Origin: Cyanobium sp. CACIAM 14
GTDB lineage: Bacteria > Cyanobacteriota > Cyanobacteriia > PCC-6307 > Cyanobiaceae
Assembly (NCBI GenBank): GCA_000708525.1
Contig: JMRP01000023.1
Coordinates: forward strand, 1-44,587
Length of the DNA stretch: 44,587 nucleotides
Direction of reading: 5' to 3'
Positions 33,057-42,416 of the stretch are shown here, in pieces (the stretch's first letter is position 1; every line of letters begins with the position of its first letter). The translations under genes were made by a program, and so were the position numbers. Below the pieces are notes generated by a model. That model had not been told where the DNA came from and did no database searches. It saw nothing but the letters and a program-made list of their open reading frames with translations.

Positions 33057-35488
33057 ACGACATCCGCCAGGAGACGCTGGAGCTGCTGGATTGGCCGCGT
33101 CTGGCCGAGCACCTGGCCAGCTTCGCCGGCACCGCCGCCGGCCGACGCCACTGCGCCGCCCTTCCTCTTCCCGAGCATCCGTCCGAAAGCCGGCGCCTGC
33201 TGCTGGAAACCACCGAGCTGCTCGCTCTCGACGGTGTCAGTGAAGGCGGGCTGAGCCTGCAGGGAGCCGAGGACATCACCGCCACGGTGGCCCACTGCGC
33301 CAGGGGTGGCTGCGCCGGCGGCGAGGAGCTGCTGGCGGTGGCCTCCACCCTGGCGGCGGCCCGGCGGCTGCGGCGTCAGATCGAGGATCCCGATCTGCGG
33401 CCGGTCACCAGTGCCCTGGTGTCCGACCTCCGCACCCTTCCGGAGCTGGAGCAGCGGCTCCACTTCTGCCTGGAGGAGGGGGGCCGGGTGGCGGATCGGG
33501 CCAGCGCTCCCCTGGCGGGGGTGCGGCGGCAACTGCAGGGTCTCCGAGCCGAGCGGCGGGAACGGCTGCAGGAGCTGGTCCGCCGCTTCGCTCCTCTGCT
33601 CCAGGACACGGTGGTGAGCGACCGTGGCGGCCGGCCGGTGCTGGCGGTGAAGGCTGGTGCCGCCGCTCAGGTGGGCGGTCTGGTCCACGACAGCTCCGCC
33701 TCCGGCAGCACGGTCTTCGTGGAACCCGAGGCGGTGATTCCTCTGGGCAACCGCATCCGCGATGTCGAGGGTCAGGAGCGGGATCTGGAGCGGCAGGTGC
33801 GCGCTGAGCTGAGCGGGCTGGTGGGGGAGGCGGCGGAGGCGCTCGGTCACCTGCAGGAGGTGCTGGTGCGGATCGACGCCGCTCTGGCCCGGGCCCGCTA
33901 CGGCCAGTGGCTGGGCGCCGTGCGTCCCGAGCTGGCCGAGGCAGCCGACGCACCCTTCGAACTCCGGGATCTGCGCCATCCCCTGCTGCTCTGGCAGGAA
34001 CGGCGTGAGGGCGGCCAGCCCGTGGTGCCGGTCACGATCACCGTGGGCGCCGAGCTGCGGGTGGTGGCGATCACGGGCCCCAACACCGGCGGCAAGACCG
34101 TGACCCTCAAGAGTCTTGGCCTGGCGGCCCTGATGGCCCGTGTCGGCCTGTTCCTGCCCTGCGGCGGCACCCCGCGGCTGCCCTGGTGCGGCCAGGTGCT
34201 GGCCGACATCGGCGACGAGCAGTCGCTGCAGCAGAACCTCTCCACCTTCAGCGGCCACATCCGCCGCATCGCCCGCATCCTGGCGGCTTTGCCGGAGCGG
34301 CCGTCCCCACCGCAGGAGACCGGCTCAGCTGCCCTGGTGCTGCTCGACGAGGTGGGAGCCGGCACCGATCCCACCGAAGGCAGTGCCCTGGCGGCGGCCC
34401 TGCTGCGCCATCTGGCCGACCGCGCCCGCCTCACCGTGGCCACCACCCACTTCGGAGAACTCAAGGCGCTCAAGTACGCCGATCCCCGTTTCGAGAATGC
34501 CTCGGTGGCCTTCGATGTCGAGACCCTCTCGCCCACCTACCGGCTGCAGTGGGGCATCCCCGGCCGCAGCAACGCCCTGGCGATCGCCTCCCGACTGGGG
34601 CTCGACGCTTCGGTGCTCGAGGCGGCCGCTGCCCAGCTGGAGCCGGGCGGCGGCAGCGACGTGAACCGGGTGATCGAGGGGCTGGAGCGAGAGCGCCAGC
34701 GGCAGCAGGAGGCGGCCGAGGCGGCGGCGGCGCTGCTGGCTCGCACCGAGCTGCTGCACGAGGAGCTGCTGCAGCGCTGGTCGCAGCAGAAGGAGCAGTC
34801 GGCGGAACTCCAGGAGCAGCGGCGGCAGCGGCTGGAGGCGTCGATCCGGGAGGGTCAGGGGGAGGTGCGGCGCCTGATCCGCCGGCTGCGCTCGGTGGGT
34901 CAGGAGGCTCGCGTCGGTAGGCGGATGGCGGGTGAGACCGCCCGCCAGGCGGGCCAGCGGCTGCGCCGGCTCGCGCAGGAGCACCGGCCCGAGGCGGAAC
35001 GGCGCGACCACGGCGGCTGGCGGCCGCGGGTGGGTGACCGCATCCGGCTGCTGGCCCTGGGCAAGGCGGCCGAGGTGCTGGAGATCGCAGACGACGGCAG
35101 CGAACTCACCGTCCGCTGCGGCGTCCTGCGGCTCACGGTGGAGCTTTCCGCCATCGCAGGTCTGCACGGGGAGAAGCCGGCGCCGCCCGAGCCGCCGCCC
35201 CAGGTGCGCATCCGCAGCCGCCGCTCCCCCGGCAGCAGGGGGCCTGAGGTCCGCACCGAGGCCAACACCGTGGATGTACGCGGCCTGCGGGTCCATGAAG
35301 CCGAGGCGGCGGTGGAGGAGCGGCTGCGGGCCGCCAATGGCCCGGTCTGGGTGATCCACGGCATCGGCACCGGCAAGCTCAAGCGGGGGCTGCGGCAGTG
35401 GCTCTCCGGTCTGCCCTGGGTGGAGCGGGTCAGCGATGCCGATCAGGGGGACGGAGGTCCGGGCTGCAGCGTGGTCTGGGTGAAGTGA
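33053..35488 (+). CDS. mutS2: Endonuclease MutS2
   Basis: 811 residues, starting at GTG 33053. Core and clamp helices, then Walker A GPNTGGKT (about residue 341) and Walker B LVLLDEVGAGTDPTEG, connector coiled coil to about 690, KOW-like segment (RVGDRIRLLALGKAAEVL) and a C-terminal Smr domain (TVDVRGLRVHEAE, WVIHGIGTGKLKRGL). MutS2 suppresses recombination and, in some bacteria, splits collided ribosomes. Overlap with the VOC gene suggests coupled translation. Intact end to end. Confidence 0.96.
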   Translation: MNDIRQETLELLDWPRLAEHLASFAGTAAGRRHCAALPLPEHPSESRRLLLETTELLALDGVSEGGLSLQGAEDITATVAHCARGGCAGGEELLAVASTLAAARRLRRQIEDPDLRPVTSALVSDLRTLPELEQRLHFCLEEGGRVADRASAPLAGVRRQLQGLRAERRERLQELVRRFAPLLQDTVVSDRGGRPVLAVKAGAAAQVGGLVHDSSASGSTVFVEPEAVIPLGNRIRDVEGQERDLERQVRAELSGLVGEAAEALGHLQEVLVRIDAALARARYGQWLGAVRPELAEAADAPFELRDLRHPLLLWQERREGGQPVVPVTITVGAELRVVAITGPNTGGKTVTLKSLGLAALMARVGLFLPCGGTPRLPWCGQVLADIGDEQSLQQNLSTFSGHIRRIARILAALPERPSPPQETGSAALVLLDEVGAGTDPTEGSALAAALLRHLADRARLTVATTHFGELKALKYADPRFENASVAFDVETLSPTYRLQWGIPGRSNALAIASRLGLDASVLEAAAAQLEPGGGSDVNRVIEGLERERQRQQEAAEAAAALLARTELLHEELLQRWSQQKEQSAELQEQRRQRLEASIREGQGEVRRLIRRLRSVGQEARVGRRMAGETARQAGQRLRRLAQEHRPEAERRDHGGWRPRVGDRIRLLALGKAAEVLEIADDGSELTVRCGVLRLTVELSAIAGLHGEKPAPPEPPPQVRIRSRRSPGSRGPEVRTEANTVDVRGLRVHEAEAAVEERLRAANGPVWVIHGIGTGKLKRGLRQWLSGLPWVERVSDADQGDGGPGCSVVWVK

Positions 35489-35542
35489 GCCGCGGCCGCG
35501 ACGCCCGCCGATCGCAGGGATGAGAGCCCGCTGGCCGAACGT

Positions 35543-36778
35543 TCACTGGCCGATCACCGGCAGCTGAGGTTCCTGCCGCGGTGCGGCGACGGCCTCGGCC
35601 GGCAGCAGGGCCGCCCCGAGCCCGTCGAACAGACGCCAGCCCGTGGGCTCCACCTCCAGGTGCACCGTCTGCCCCACGCTGACGCTCTGGTCCGGCGCCG
35701 CCCGCACCAGCACCAGATGGCTTCCCTCCAGCAGGCGGCAGGTGATCAGCTGCTCGTTGCCCAGGGCCTCGCAATGGCTCACCTCCGCGGCCAGGTTGCG
35801 GTTGGTGGCCGGGGCCAGACGCAGGTGCTCGGGCCTCAGTCCCCCGGTGATCCGGTGGCCCGTCCACTCCCCCAGAAGCTCCTCCAGGGGACCCTCCACG
35901 GGGAAGCGTCGACCCCCCAGCAGCAGCTGGCCGGAGCCGGCCACCTCCACCGGCAGCAGGTTCATGGCCGGGCTGCCGATGAACTGGGCCACGAAGAGGT
36001 TGGCGGGCCACTGGTAGAGCTGCATCGGCGTGCCCAGCTGCTGCAGCCGGCCCTCGTTGAGCACGGCGATGCGGTGGCCCATCGTCATCGCCTCCACCTG
36101 GTCGTGGGTGACGTAGAGGGTGGTGGTGCCCAGCCTCCGCTGCAGTTCCACGATCTGGGCGCGGGTGCCGGTGCGCAGCTTGGCGTCGAGGTTGCTCAGC
36201 GGCTCGTCCATCAGGAACACGGCCGGCTGGCGGGCGATGGCGCGGCCCAGCGCCACCCGCTGCTTCTGGCCGCCGGAGAGCTCCTTGGGCCGGCGCTCCA
36301 GCAGCGGCTCCAGCTCGAGGGTGGCGGCCACCTCGTCGATCCGCCGCTCGATGCGGCGCTCCCGCTCCGACGGGATTCTCAGGGCCGGCGGCAGATGGCG
36401 GGTGGCCCTGTGGATTCCGTCCAGCAGCTGCTCGCAGAGGCTGCGGGGACGGCTGCGGCGCAGGCCGAAGCCGATGTTGTCCGCCACGCTCAGGTGGGGG
36501 TAGAGCGCGTAGCTCTGGAACACCATCGCCACGTCGCGCTGGGCCGGGCGCAGATGGCTGACGGGCCGGTCGCCCACGTAGATCTCCCCGCTGGTGGTGG
36601 CCTCCAGGCCGGCCAGCAGCCGCAGCAATGTGCTCTTGCCGCACCCTGAGGGGCCCACCAGCACCAGGAACTCACCGTCCTCGATGTGGAGGTCGAGCTG
36701 CCGCAGCACCTCCACCGGGTTGCCGCCGCGGCGGGGCGGGTAGGTCTTGCCGACCTGGTGGAAGCGGACGTCGGCCAA
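35543..36778 (-). CDS. MalK/UgpC-type ABC transporter ATPase
   Basis: 411 residues from TTG 36778, (M)[15 protein letters not shown]; a longer frame begins with an ATG at 36853, but that would cross the obgE start, so TTG is preferred. Motifs: Walker [11 protein letters not shown]-loop [10 protein letters not shown], signature [14 protein letters not shown], Walker [17 protein letters not shown], switch His in YVTHDQ, and C-terminal TOBE regulatory domains. It energises uptake of sugars, sugar alcohols or glycerol-3-phosphate-type substrates; permease genes are not adjacent, as often in cyanobacteria where one ATPase serves several. An unusual insertion (about residues 115-145) separates Q-loop from signature. 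Confidence 0.9.
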   Translation of the reverse strand: MADVRFHQVGKTYPPRRGGNPVEVLRQLDLHIEDGEFLVLVGPSGCGKSTLLRLLAGLEATTSGEIYVGDRPVSHLRPAQRDVAMVFQSYALYPHLSVADNIGFGLRRSRPRSLCEQLLDGIHRATRHLPPALRIPSERERRIERRIDEVAATLELEPLLERRPKELSGGQKQRVALGRAIARQPAVFLMDEPLSNLDAKLRTGTRAQIVELQRRLGTTTLYVTHDQVEAMTMGHRIAVLNEGRLQQLGTPMQLYQWPANLFVAQFIGSPAMNLLPVEVAGSGQLLLGGRRFPVEGPLEELLGEWTGHRITGGLRPEHLRLAPATNRNLAAEVSHCEALGNEQLITCRLLEGSHLVLVRAAPDQSVSVGQTVHLEVEPTGWRLFDGLGAALLPAEAVAAPRQEPQLPVIGQ

Positions 36779-36798
36779 ACCAGCGCAGCAACGGGGGG

Positions 36799-36808
36799 AT
36801 CCTAGGGT
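36799..36808. promoter_or_regulatory. Overlapping divergent -10 elements
   Basis: ATCCTAGGGT: TAGGGT (36803-36808) faces obgE and TAGGAT (minus, 36799-36804) faces the ABC ATPase. The boxes overlap, so polymerase can probably serve only one gene at a time. Confidence 0.45.
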
Positions 36809-36842
36809 TGGGGTCTGTCCGAGCCCAGGCCGAAACCCCTCC

Positions 36843-37835
36843 TTGCAGTTCATCGATCAGGCCCGCATCGCCGTGCGCGGCGGCCGCGGCGGCGATGGCA
36901 TCGTGGCCTTCCGGCGCGAGAAGTACGTCCCGGCGGGTGGTCCTTCCGGGGGCGACGGTGGCCGCGGCGGCGACGTTCTGCTGGTCGCTGATGCCAACCT
37001 TCAGACCCTGCTGGATTTCAAGTACCGCCGCCTGTTCGCCGCCGAGGACGGCCGGCGCGGCGGCCCCAACCGGGCCACCGGTGCCAGCGCCGCCGCGCTA
37101 AGGATCCGGGTTCCCTGCGGCACCGAGGTGCGCGACCGGCGCACCGGCATCCTCCTGGGGGATCTCACCCGACCCGGTGAGGAGGTGCTCGTGGCCGCCG
37201 GCGGCCGAGGCGGGCTGGGGAATGCCCACTACCTCAGCAACCGCAACCGGGCGCCGGAGAAGTTCACCGAAGGCAAGGACGGCGAGGCGTGGGACCTGGA
37301 GCTGGAACTCAAGCTCCTTGCGGAGGTGGGGATCATCGGCCTGCCCAATGCGGGAAAGAGCACCCTCATCGCCGTGCTCTCCGCCGCCCGGCCGAAGATC
37401 GCCGATTACCCCTTCACCACCCTGGTGCCCAATCTGGGGGTGGTGCGGCGGCCCAGTGGCGATGGCACCGTCTTCGCCGACATCCCCGGTCTGATCGCCG
37501 GGGCCGCCCTCGGGGCCGGCCTGGGCCATGACTTCCTGAGGCATATCCAACGCACACGCCTCCTGATCCATCTGGTGGATGCGGCGGCCGAGGACCCCCT
37601 CGGGGATCTGACGATTGTGGAGCGAGAGCTGGCGGCCTACGGCCACGGTCTCCCCGAGCGTCCGCGGCTGGTGGTGCTCAGCAAGAAAGAACTCTGCGAA
37701 CAGAATCGGCTGGAACAGGTAGTCACCAAGGTGGCGGAGCTCACCGGTCAGGTTCCCCTGACCATCTCCGCAGCCACCTCGGAAGGACTGGAGGCCCTGC
37801 TGGCCGCTGTCTGGAAACAGTTGGGCATCGTCTGA
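36843..37835 (+). CDS. obgE: GTPase ObgE/CgtA
   Basis: 330 residues from TTG 36843, (M)[18 protein letters not shown]. The glycine-rich Obg domain fills residues 1-158 ([36 protein letters not shown]); then the G domain: G1 [10 protein letters not shown]2 with [12 protein letters not shown]3 DIPGL. It is a GTPase needed for 50S assembly and stringent response links. The TTG start agrees with the family N-terminus, while the frame upstream encodes no conserved residues. Confidence 0.95.
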   Translation: MQFIDQARIAVRGGRGGDGIVAFRREKYVPAGGPSGGDGGRGGDVLLVADANLQTLLDFKYRRLFAAEDGRRGGPNRATGASAAALRIRVPCGTEVRDRRTGILLGDLTRPGEEVLVAAGGRGGLGNAHYLSNRNRAPEKFTEGKDGEAWDLELELKLLAEVGIIGLPNAGKSTLIAVLSAARPKIADYPFTTLVPNLGVVRRPSGDGTVFADIPGLIAGAALGAGLGHDFLRHIQRTRLLIHLVDAAAEDPLGDLTIVERELAAYGHGLPERPRLVVLSKKELCEQNRLEQVVTKVAELTGQVPLTISAATSEGLEALLAAVWKQLGIV

Positions 37836-37911
37836 GCCTTCGACCAACTGAGTTCCGACCGAGTTCCGAGCAGATCGGCCTCGCTCTCGCAGGACCTCTT
37901 CCCGCAGCGGC

Positions 37912-38130
37912 TCAGTCGTCGTAGACCCGGCACTCGGGGGCTTCGGGGTTGAGGTCGCAGTAGACCTCGAGGGCGGTGGGGTCGTGGCTGTCCTCGGGAT
38001 GGTGCTCCTTGTACTCGTTGAGGGCCTTCAGCTCCTCCTCGAGGTGACGCACCTTGCCCAGGTTGCCGTCGGCCTTGGCCGATTCGATTTCGACCTTGTC
38101 CTTCTCGATGTGATCGTCGATCGTCTTCAT
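37912..38130 (-). CDS. cp12: Calvin cycle regulator CP12
   Basis: 72 residues, starting MKTIDDHIEKDKVEIESAK; the C-terminus CDLNPEAPECRVYDD holds the redox cysteine pair C58/C67. In the dark its disulfide lets it link GAPDH and phosphoribulokinase into an inactive complex. The N-terminal cysteine pair found in many CP12s is absent. A TATGGT on the minus strand (38171-38176) could be the -10. It converges with obgE. Confidence 0.95.
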   Translation of the reverse strand: MKTIDDHIEKDKVEIESAKADGNLGKVRHLEEELKALNEYKEHHPEDSHDPTALEVYCDLNPEAPECRVYDD

Positions 38131-38170
38131 GCAGAAACCGGCCGTCAGTAACCGGAACTCATCGATAGCC

Positions 38171-38176
38171 ACCATA
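38171..38176 (-). promoter_or_regulatory. Candidate -10 element of CP12
   Basis: TATGGT on the minus strand, 41 bases upstream of the CP12 ATG, so TSS would lie about 30 bases before the start. Confidence 0.35.
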
Positions 38177-38334
38177 CGGTCGTGGCAACGGCACTGCCGG
38201 TTCCTGTGGAATCCCGCACATCCAGGCCCGCCCCGCCAGGTTCGGCTGCCGCGCCGTTGCGAACCCGCAGGCTCCGGATGCGACCGGCGTGGATCCGTTG
38301 CTAGGAGCGGAATGGACGTTTCCCCGGGTGGCCC

Positions 38335-38823
38335 ATGACACGCATCAGCAAGCGTCGGGAACGGCATTTCATCGATGATCACGGCCGTCTGTTCTGGATC
38401 AACGGCCCCGATGACCACTGCTACCTCTCGGAGCAGCGCCAGTGGCGCCTCGGGCTGGGCTTCGAGGACGTGCTCCGCTGGAAGCAATGCGCCCCCAGTG
38501 GTCTGGTGAGCCAGCGCTTCCCCAGTGTCGAGGCCGCCCTGCGGGCGTTCCAGGGCGATCAGGTGCAGTGGTTTCAGGACGTCTATCTGCGGCGCATGGG
38601 CGATCAGATGGCCGCCCATCGCAGCGTCGACGACTACAAGCCCACGGCGATGCAGCAGGCCGAGGCCCGCGGTGCCCGGGTCGAGCGTCAGCCCTGGCTG
38701 TTGCCGGAGCCCAGCGGGCCGGTCTGCGGTCTGCCCCCCCGTGGGGGGGATCGGGCCGGGCTGCTGGAGGTCCCCCATCCGCACCGGCGGCGCCGCTCAG
38801 GCCGTCAGCTCGCTGAGTGCTAG
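38335..38823 (+). CDS. Conserved hypothetical protein
   Basis: 162 residues, hydrophilic with many Arg, Gln, Trp and Asp; contains HFIDDHGRLFWINGPDDHC and QVQWFQDVYLRRMGDQM. No signal, no membrane span and no recognised domain. The ATG at 38335 follows a TAGGAG box (38302-38307). Its 3' end overlaps the convergent ABC-F gene by 27 bases. I think it is real because the frame is coherent and starts well, but function is unknown. Confidence 0.6.
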   Translation: MTRISKRRERHFIDDHGRLFWINGPDDHCYLSEQRQWRLGLGFEDVLRWKQCAPSGLVSQRFPSVEAALRAFQGDQVQWFQDVYLRRMGDQMAAHRSVDDYKPTAMQQAEARGARVERQPWLLPEPSGPVCGLPPRGGDRAGLLEVPHPHRRRRSGRQLAEC

Positions 38824-40707
38824 CCAGCGCTCCTCGGCCGCGGAGATCCGCTCCACCAGGCTCGCCAGTTCCTGGGTGAGGGCTTCGAGGCGGGCGTAGT
38901 CCCCGCCGGCGGGGGCCGCCAGCAACGCCTCCAGTTCCCGGCGCCGTTGCTCCAGGCCGGGGAGTTCCGTTTCGATGCGCTCCAGTTCACGACCCTCCTT
39001 GAAACTGCGCCGCCGAGGCCCGGCCGGGGTCTTCGCCTGCCGCGACCGATCCTGCCGGGAGGTGGTCCCGGGCACCGCAGCGGGTTCCGGGATGGCGGCG
39101 GCTTCTGCCCGGCGCTCCAACCAGTCGCTGTAGTTGCCGTCGAAGCGCACCAGCCGGCCCGCCTCGAAGTGGAACAGCCGGTCGACGGTGCGATCCAGGA
39201 ACCAGCGGTCGTGGGAGACCACCACCACGCAGCCCCGGAAATCGTCGAGGAACTCCTCCAGCACGCTCAGGGTGTGGACGTCGAGGTCGTTGGTGGGCTC
39301 ATCCAGCAGCAGCACGTTCGGCGCCTCGATCAGCAGGCGGCAGAGGTGCAGCCGCCTCCGCTCGCCCCCGGAGAGCTTCGCCACCGGCTGATGCTGCTGC
39401 GCCGCCGGGAACAGGAACCGCTCGAGCAGCTGGGACGCGGTCAGCTCCACTCCGTCCACCTGCACCCGGCTGGCGGCCTCCTGGACCACCTCGATCACCT
39501 TGCGCCTGCCGTCCCTCGCCAGCAGCACGTCGCTGTGCTGGTCGAAGTAGGCCAGCCTCACCGTGGCCCCCAGCTCCAGCGTTCCCTCGCTGGGGGGACG
39601 CCGGCCGGCGATCACCTCCAGCAGGCTGGATTTGCCCACCCCGTTGGGACCGATGATCCCCACTCGATCCTCGGGACTGAAGTCGTAGCTGAAGTCGTCG
39701 AGCAGCCGCCGTCCCCCCACGGCCACCCCCAGCCCCTCGGCCGTGATCGCCTGCTTGCCGAGGCGCCGCGCCGTGGCGGCCATGGTGAGGCTGCTGCGCC
39801 CCTGGCGGACGGGAGCCTCCATCAGGGCCGCGACGCGCTGCAGGCGGGCCTTCTGCTTGGTGCTGCGGGCCTTGGGGCCCTGGCGCAGCCAGGCCAGTTC
39901 CCGCCGCAGGGTGCCGCGGAGCTTGGCGGCGCTGGCGGCTTCGGCCTCGTCCTCGGCCGTCTTCAGTGCCAGGTAGGTGCCGTAGTTGCCGGCGTAGGCC
40001 CGGGCTTCGCCCCGGTCCACCGCAACGATGCGGCGGGTGACGCGATCCAGCAGATAACGGTCGTGGGTGACGAGGACCAGGGCTCCGGGGAAGCGGTCGA
40101 GGTAGCCCTGCAGCCACTCCACCCCTTCGGCATCCAGGTGGTTGGTGGGTTCATCCAGCAGCAGCACCTCCGGTTCGGCGATCAGGGCCGCCGCCAGGGC
40201 CACCCGGCGCCGGTTGCCGCCGGAGAGCTCGCCGATGGTGCCTTCCTGCCGCTCGGCATCGATGCCGAGACGTTCGAGCACCTCCCGGCAGCGGCGTTCG
40301 AGGTCCCAGGCCTGGCACACGTCCATGCGGTGCTGCAGATCGCTCAGCCGCCCCAGCAGAGACCTGTCCTGCGGACGTGCTGCCAGCTGATGGCTCACCC
40401 CGGCGTGCTCCCGCAGTAGGGCCATCGCCTCCCCGTCGCCGGCGAACACCTGCTCCAGCACGGTGAGGTCCGGATCCAGCCGGGGATCCTGATCGAGCAG
40501 CACCACCCGGGTGCGGGCGGAGCAGCTCCGTTCCCCGCGATCGAGCGGTTCCAGGCCCGCCAGCACCCGTAACAATGTGCTCTTGCCGGCGCCATTGGGA
40601 CCGATCAGCCCCAGACGGTCCCGTTCGCCCACGTGCAGATCGAGATCGGCGAACAGGGTGCGCAGCCCGAAGTCCTTGGCGGCGCCCACCAGGCTGATCA
40701 GGCTCAT
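38797..40707 (-). CDS. ABC-F family ATPase (Uup-like)
   Basis: 636 residues from ATG 40707. Two ABC domains with Walker A GPNGAGKST and GPNGVGKSS, signatures LSGGNRRRV and LSGGERRRL, Walker B LLLDEPTNHLD and LLLDEPTNDLD, and an interdomain linker with an ABC-F tail. The C-terminus ends in a coiled coil (RELERIETELPGLEQRRRELE), as in Uup. ABC-F proteins act on the ribosome or on DNA rather than in transport. Its ATG overlaps the DUF2301 stop (ATGA). Confidence 0.93.
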   Translation of the reverse strand: MSLISLVGAAKDFGLRTLFADLDLHVGERDRLGLIGPNGAGKSTLLRVLAGLEPLDRGERSCSARTRVVLLDQDPRLDPDLTVLEQVFAGDGEAMALLREHAGVSHQLAARPQDRSLLGRLSDLQHRMDVCQAWDLERRCREVLERLGIDAERQEGTIGELSGGNRRRVALAAALIAEPEVLLLDEPTNHLDAEGVEWLQGYLDRFPGALVLVTHDRYLLDRVTRRIVAVDRGEARAYAGNYGTYLALKTAEDEAEAASAAKLRGTLRRELAWLRQGPKARSTKQKARLQRVAALMEAPVRQGRSSLTMAATARRLGKQAITAEGLGVAVGGRRLLDDFSYDFSPEDRVGIIGPNGVGKSSLLEVIAGRRPPSEGTLELGATVRLAYFDQHSDVLLARDGRRKVIEVVQEAASRVQVDGVELTASQLLERFLFPAAQQHQPVAKLSGGERRRLHLCRLLIEAPNVLLLDEPTNDLDVHTLSVLEEFLDDFRGCVVVVSHDRWFLDRTVDRLFHFEAGRLVRFDGNYSDWLERRAEAAAIPEPAAVPGTTSRQDRSRQAKTPAGPRRRSFKEGRELERIETELPGLEQRRRELEALLAAPAGGDYARLEALTQELASLVERISAAEERWLALSELTA

Positions 40708-41378
40708 GGGGAAGGCGCGGGCTGGCCGAGGCCCCGGCGCTGCTGCTCGAGGTGGTCGAACACGCTCTTGTCTCCCACGTCCGCCGCCGCCGGTAAGGGG
40801 AACTTGCGCAGACAGAGCACGAGCAGCAGCAGCGCCTCGGCCGTGAGCAGACTGCCGGTGGCCGCCGGGCTCAGCAGCGCGGCCAGCCGCCCCAGCAGGG
40901 CCACCGGCAGCAGCAGGGTGACGCCGATCGCCTCCGGACGCCGGAAGCAGAAGAACTCCTTGAAGCCGATGCCCGCCAGGGCGGCGAAGAAAGGGCCCAC
41001 CGCCAGGATCCAGAGGGGCTGGTCGGCCACGGTGGGGAGCATGGCTGCCGGCCCCGCCTGGAGCGCCAGCAGCACCCCGCCCAGGCAGCCGGCCAGCCAG
41101 AACAGCTGCAGAGCCCGGTGCAGGGGCCTCAGGTAGATGTGAATCCAGCGCAGGGCCAGGCCGAGACCCGCCGCCATCACCAGCAGCCAGGGCCAGAGCA
41201 GAGCGGGACCCAGCTGGCGCCACTGAGCGAGGAGGGCCAGCTGGGCCAGGGCCACGGCGGTGAGGGCGATCCGGTAACCCAGCACTTCGCGGCGGTCGTG
41301 CGCGGTGATCGTGAAGCTGCCGTAGACCCCTTCGAAGACGGGGTCGGCGCCGGTCGGCGGGGCCAGGCTGCTGCTCAT
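40704..41378 (-). CDS. DUF2301 membrane protein
   Basis: 224 residues with about six hydrophobic spans and the conserved ACGIGFKEFFCFRRPEA-like segment, here AALAGIGFKEFFCFRR. A cyanobacterial/plant family of unknown function. ATG 41378 overlaps the GST-like stop and its stop overlaps the ABC-F start, so three genes are translationally coupled. The N-terminus ([21 protein letters not shown]) is cytoplasmic-looking. Confidence 0.85.
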   Translation of the reverse strand: MSSSLAPPTGADPVFEGVYGSFTITAHDRREVLGYRIALTAVALAQLALLAQWRQLGPALLWPWLLVMAAGLGLALRWIHIYLRPLHRALQLFWLAGCLGGVLLALQAGPAAMLPTVADQPLWILAVGPFFAALAGIGFKEFFCFRRPEAIGVTLLLPVALLGRLAALLSPAATGSLLTAEALLLLVLCLRKFPLPAAADVGDKSVFDHLEQQRRGLGQPAPSP

Positions 41379-42370
41379 CGGGTGGGACCGCCGGGGGCGG
41401 CGGGGGACGGGCCTGCCACCAGTGTGGCCAGGTCGGGCCCCGCCGGGACGATGCCCGAGGGATGGAGCGGGAAGAGGGCCCCGAAGTAGTCGGTGCGCCA
41501 GGCGTCCGGGAAGCAGGTGGCGGCCACCCCCGGCAGGGAGTGGAAGCGGCGGCGCCAGTTCCACAGATGGGGCAGTTGCCAGAGGGGCTTGCGGCTGCAG
41601 CCGAACAGGGGCGCGTAGACCAGCTCCAGCCGGATCAGGGTGGGGAACAGCACCACGTCAGCGAGGCTCGGGTCGGCGCCGCCGCACAGCCAGCCGCTGC
41701 CGGCCTCCCCTTGGCCGGCGAGGGTGGCCTCGAGGGCGTCGAGGGCGGCGAACAGGGCCCCTTCGGCCTCGTCGTAGGCGGCCTGGGTGCGGGCGAAGCC
41801 GCAGCGGTAGACGCCGTCGTTCACCTCGCCCTGCAGGCGTTCCCGCCAGGCTTCGATGCACGCTCCCTCGCCTTCGGGCGCCAGGTCGGGCGCAGAGGAC
41901 GGCGCCGGCCAGGCATTGAGCAGCTCGATCAGCCGGGCGCTTTCGTTCACGAGAATCCTCCCCTGCCGCCGGGAATAGAGAGCGGGCACGGTGGCAGGGG
42001 CGCTGGGATCGGCGCCGCAGCGCCCGTAGAGGTCCCGCAGGGTGTGGCAGCCCTCGAAGGGCTCGCGAAACCGCCAGCGACCGGCGGCCGGATCCGGCAC
42101 CACCACCAGCGTCTCGATCGTGGGAGCCAGCGCCCGCAGGGTCCAGCTGAGCCAGGCCCGGTGGGCCCAGGGACAGCTGCGCCCCACGATCAGGACGTGA
42201 CCCCCCGGCTCGGCAGCGTCAGGCGGCAGCGGCGGCAGGGCCGTGAAGGCGCCGGCGGGCCTGCGGTAGCGGCCCAGCCGGTCGGCGGGGCCCAGCCCGC
42301 CCATGAGCAGGTGCCACTGACACCGCCAGAGCTGCCGGGCGGAGCGCACCAGGGGGGCGGGAGGGGCCAT
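41375..42370 (-). CDS. Glutathionyl-hydroquinone-reductase-like (Xi-class GST) protein
   Basis: 331 residues. Active-site motif CPWAHRAW with Cys66, as in the Xi-class (Ecm4/YqjG) enzymes that reduce glutathionyl-hydroquinones. The GST_C domain has [14 protein letters not shown] [19 protein letters not shown], a family marker, and [15 protein letters not shown]. First gene of the overlapping operon. It is divergent from the aspartoacylase-family gene; the two starts are only 46 bases apart. Confidence 0.85.
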   Translation of the reverse strand: MAPPAPLVRSARQLWRCQWHLLMGGLGPADRLGRYRRPAGAFTALPPLPPDAAEPGGHVLIVGRSCPWAHRAWLSWTLRALAPTIETLVVVPDPAAGRWRFREPFEGCHTLRDLYGRCGADPSAPATVPALYSRRQGRILVNESARLIELLNAWPAPSSAPDLAPEGEGACIEAWRERLQGEVNDGVYRCGFARTQAAYDEAEGALFAALDALEATLAGQGEAGSGWLCGGADPSLADVVLFPTLIRLELVYAPLFGCSRKPLWQLPHLWNWRRRFHSLPGVAATCFPDAWRTDYFGALFPLHPSGIVPAGPDLATLVAGPSPAAPGGPTR

Positions 42371-42416
42371 GGGAGTCAGCTGTCTTCCTACGACTCTGCG
42401 CCAGGCTGGAGCGCCG

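Noticed and set aside
37845..37895. Tandem GAGTTCCGACC/GAGTTCCGAGC after obgE
   Set aside because: Only two short copies; could be chance or a weak regulatory repeat, not enough to annotate.
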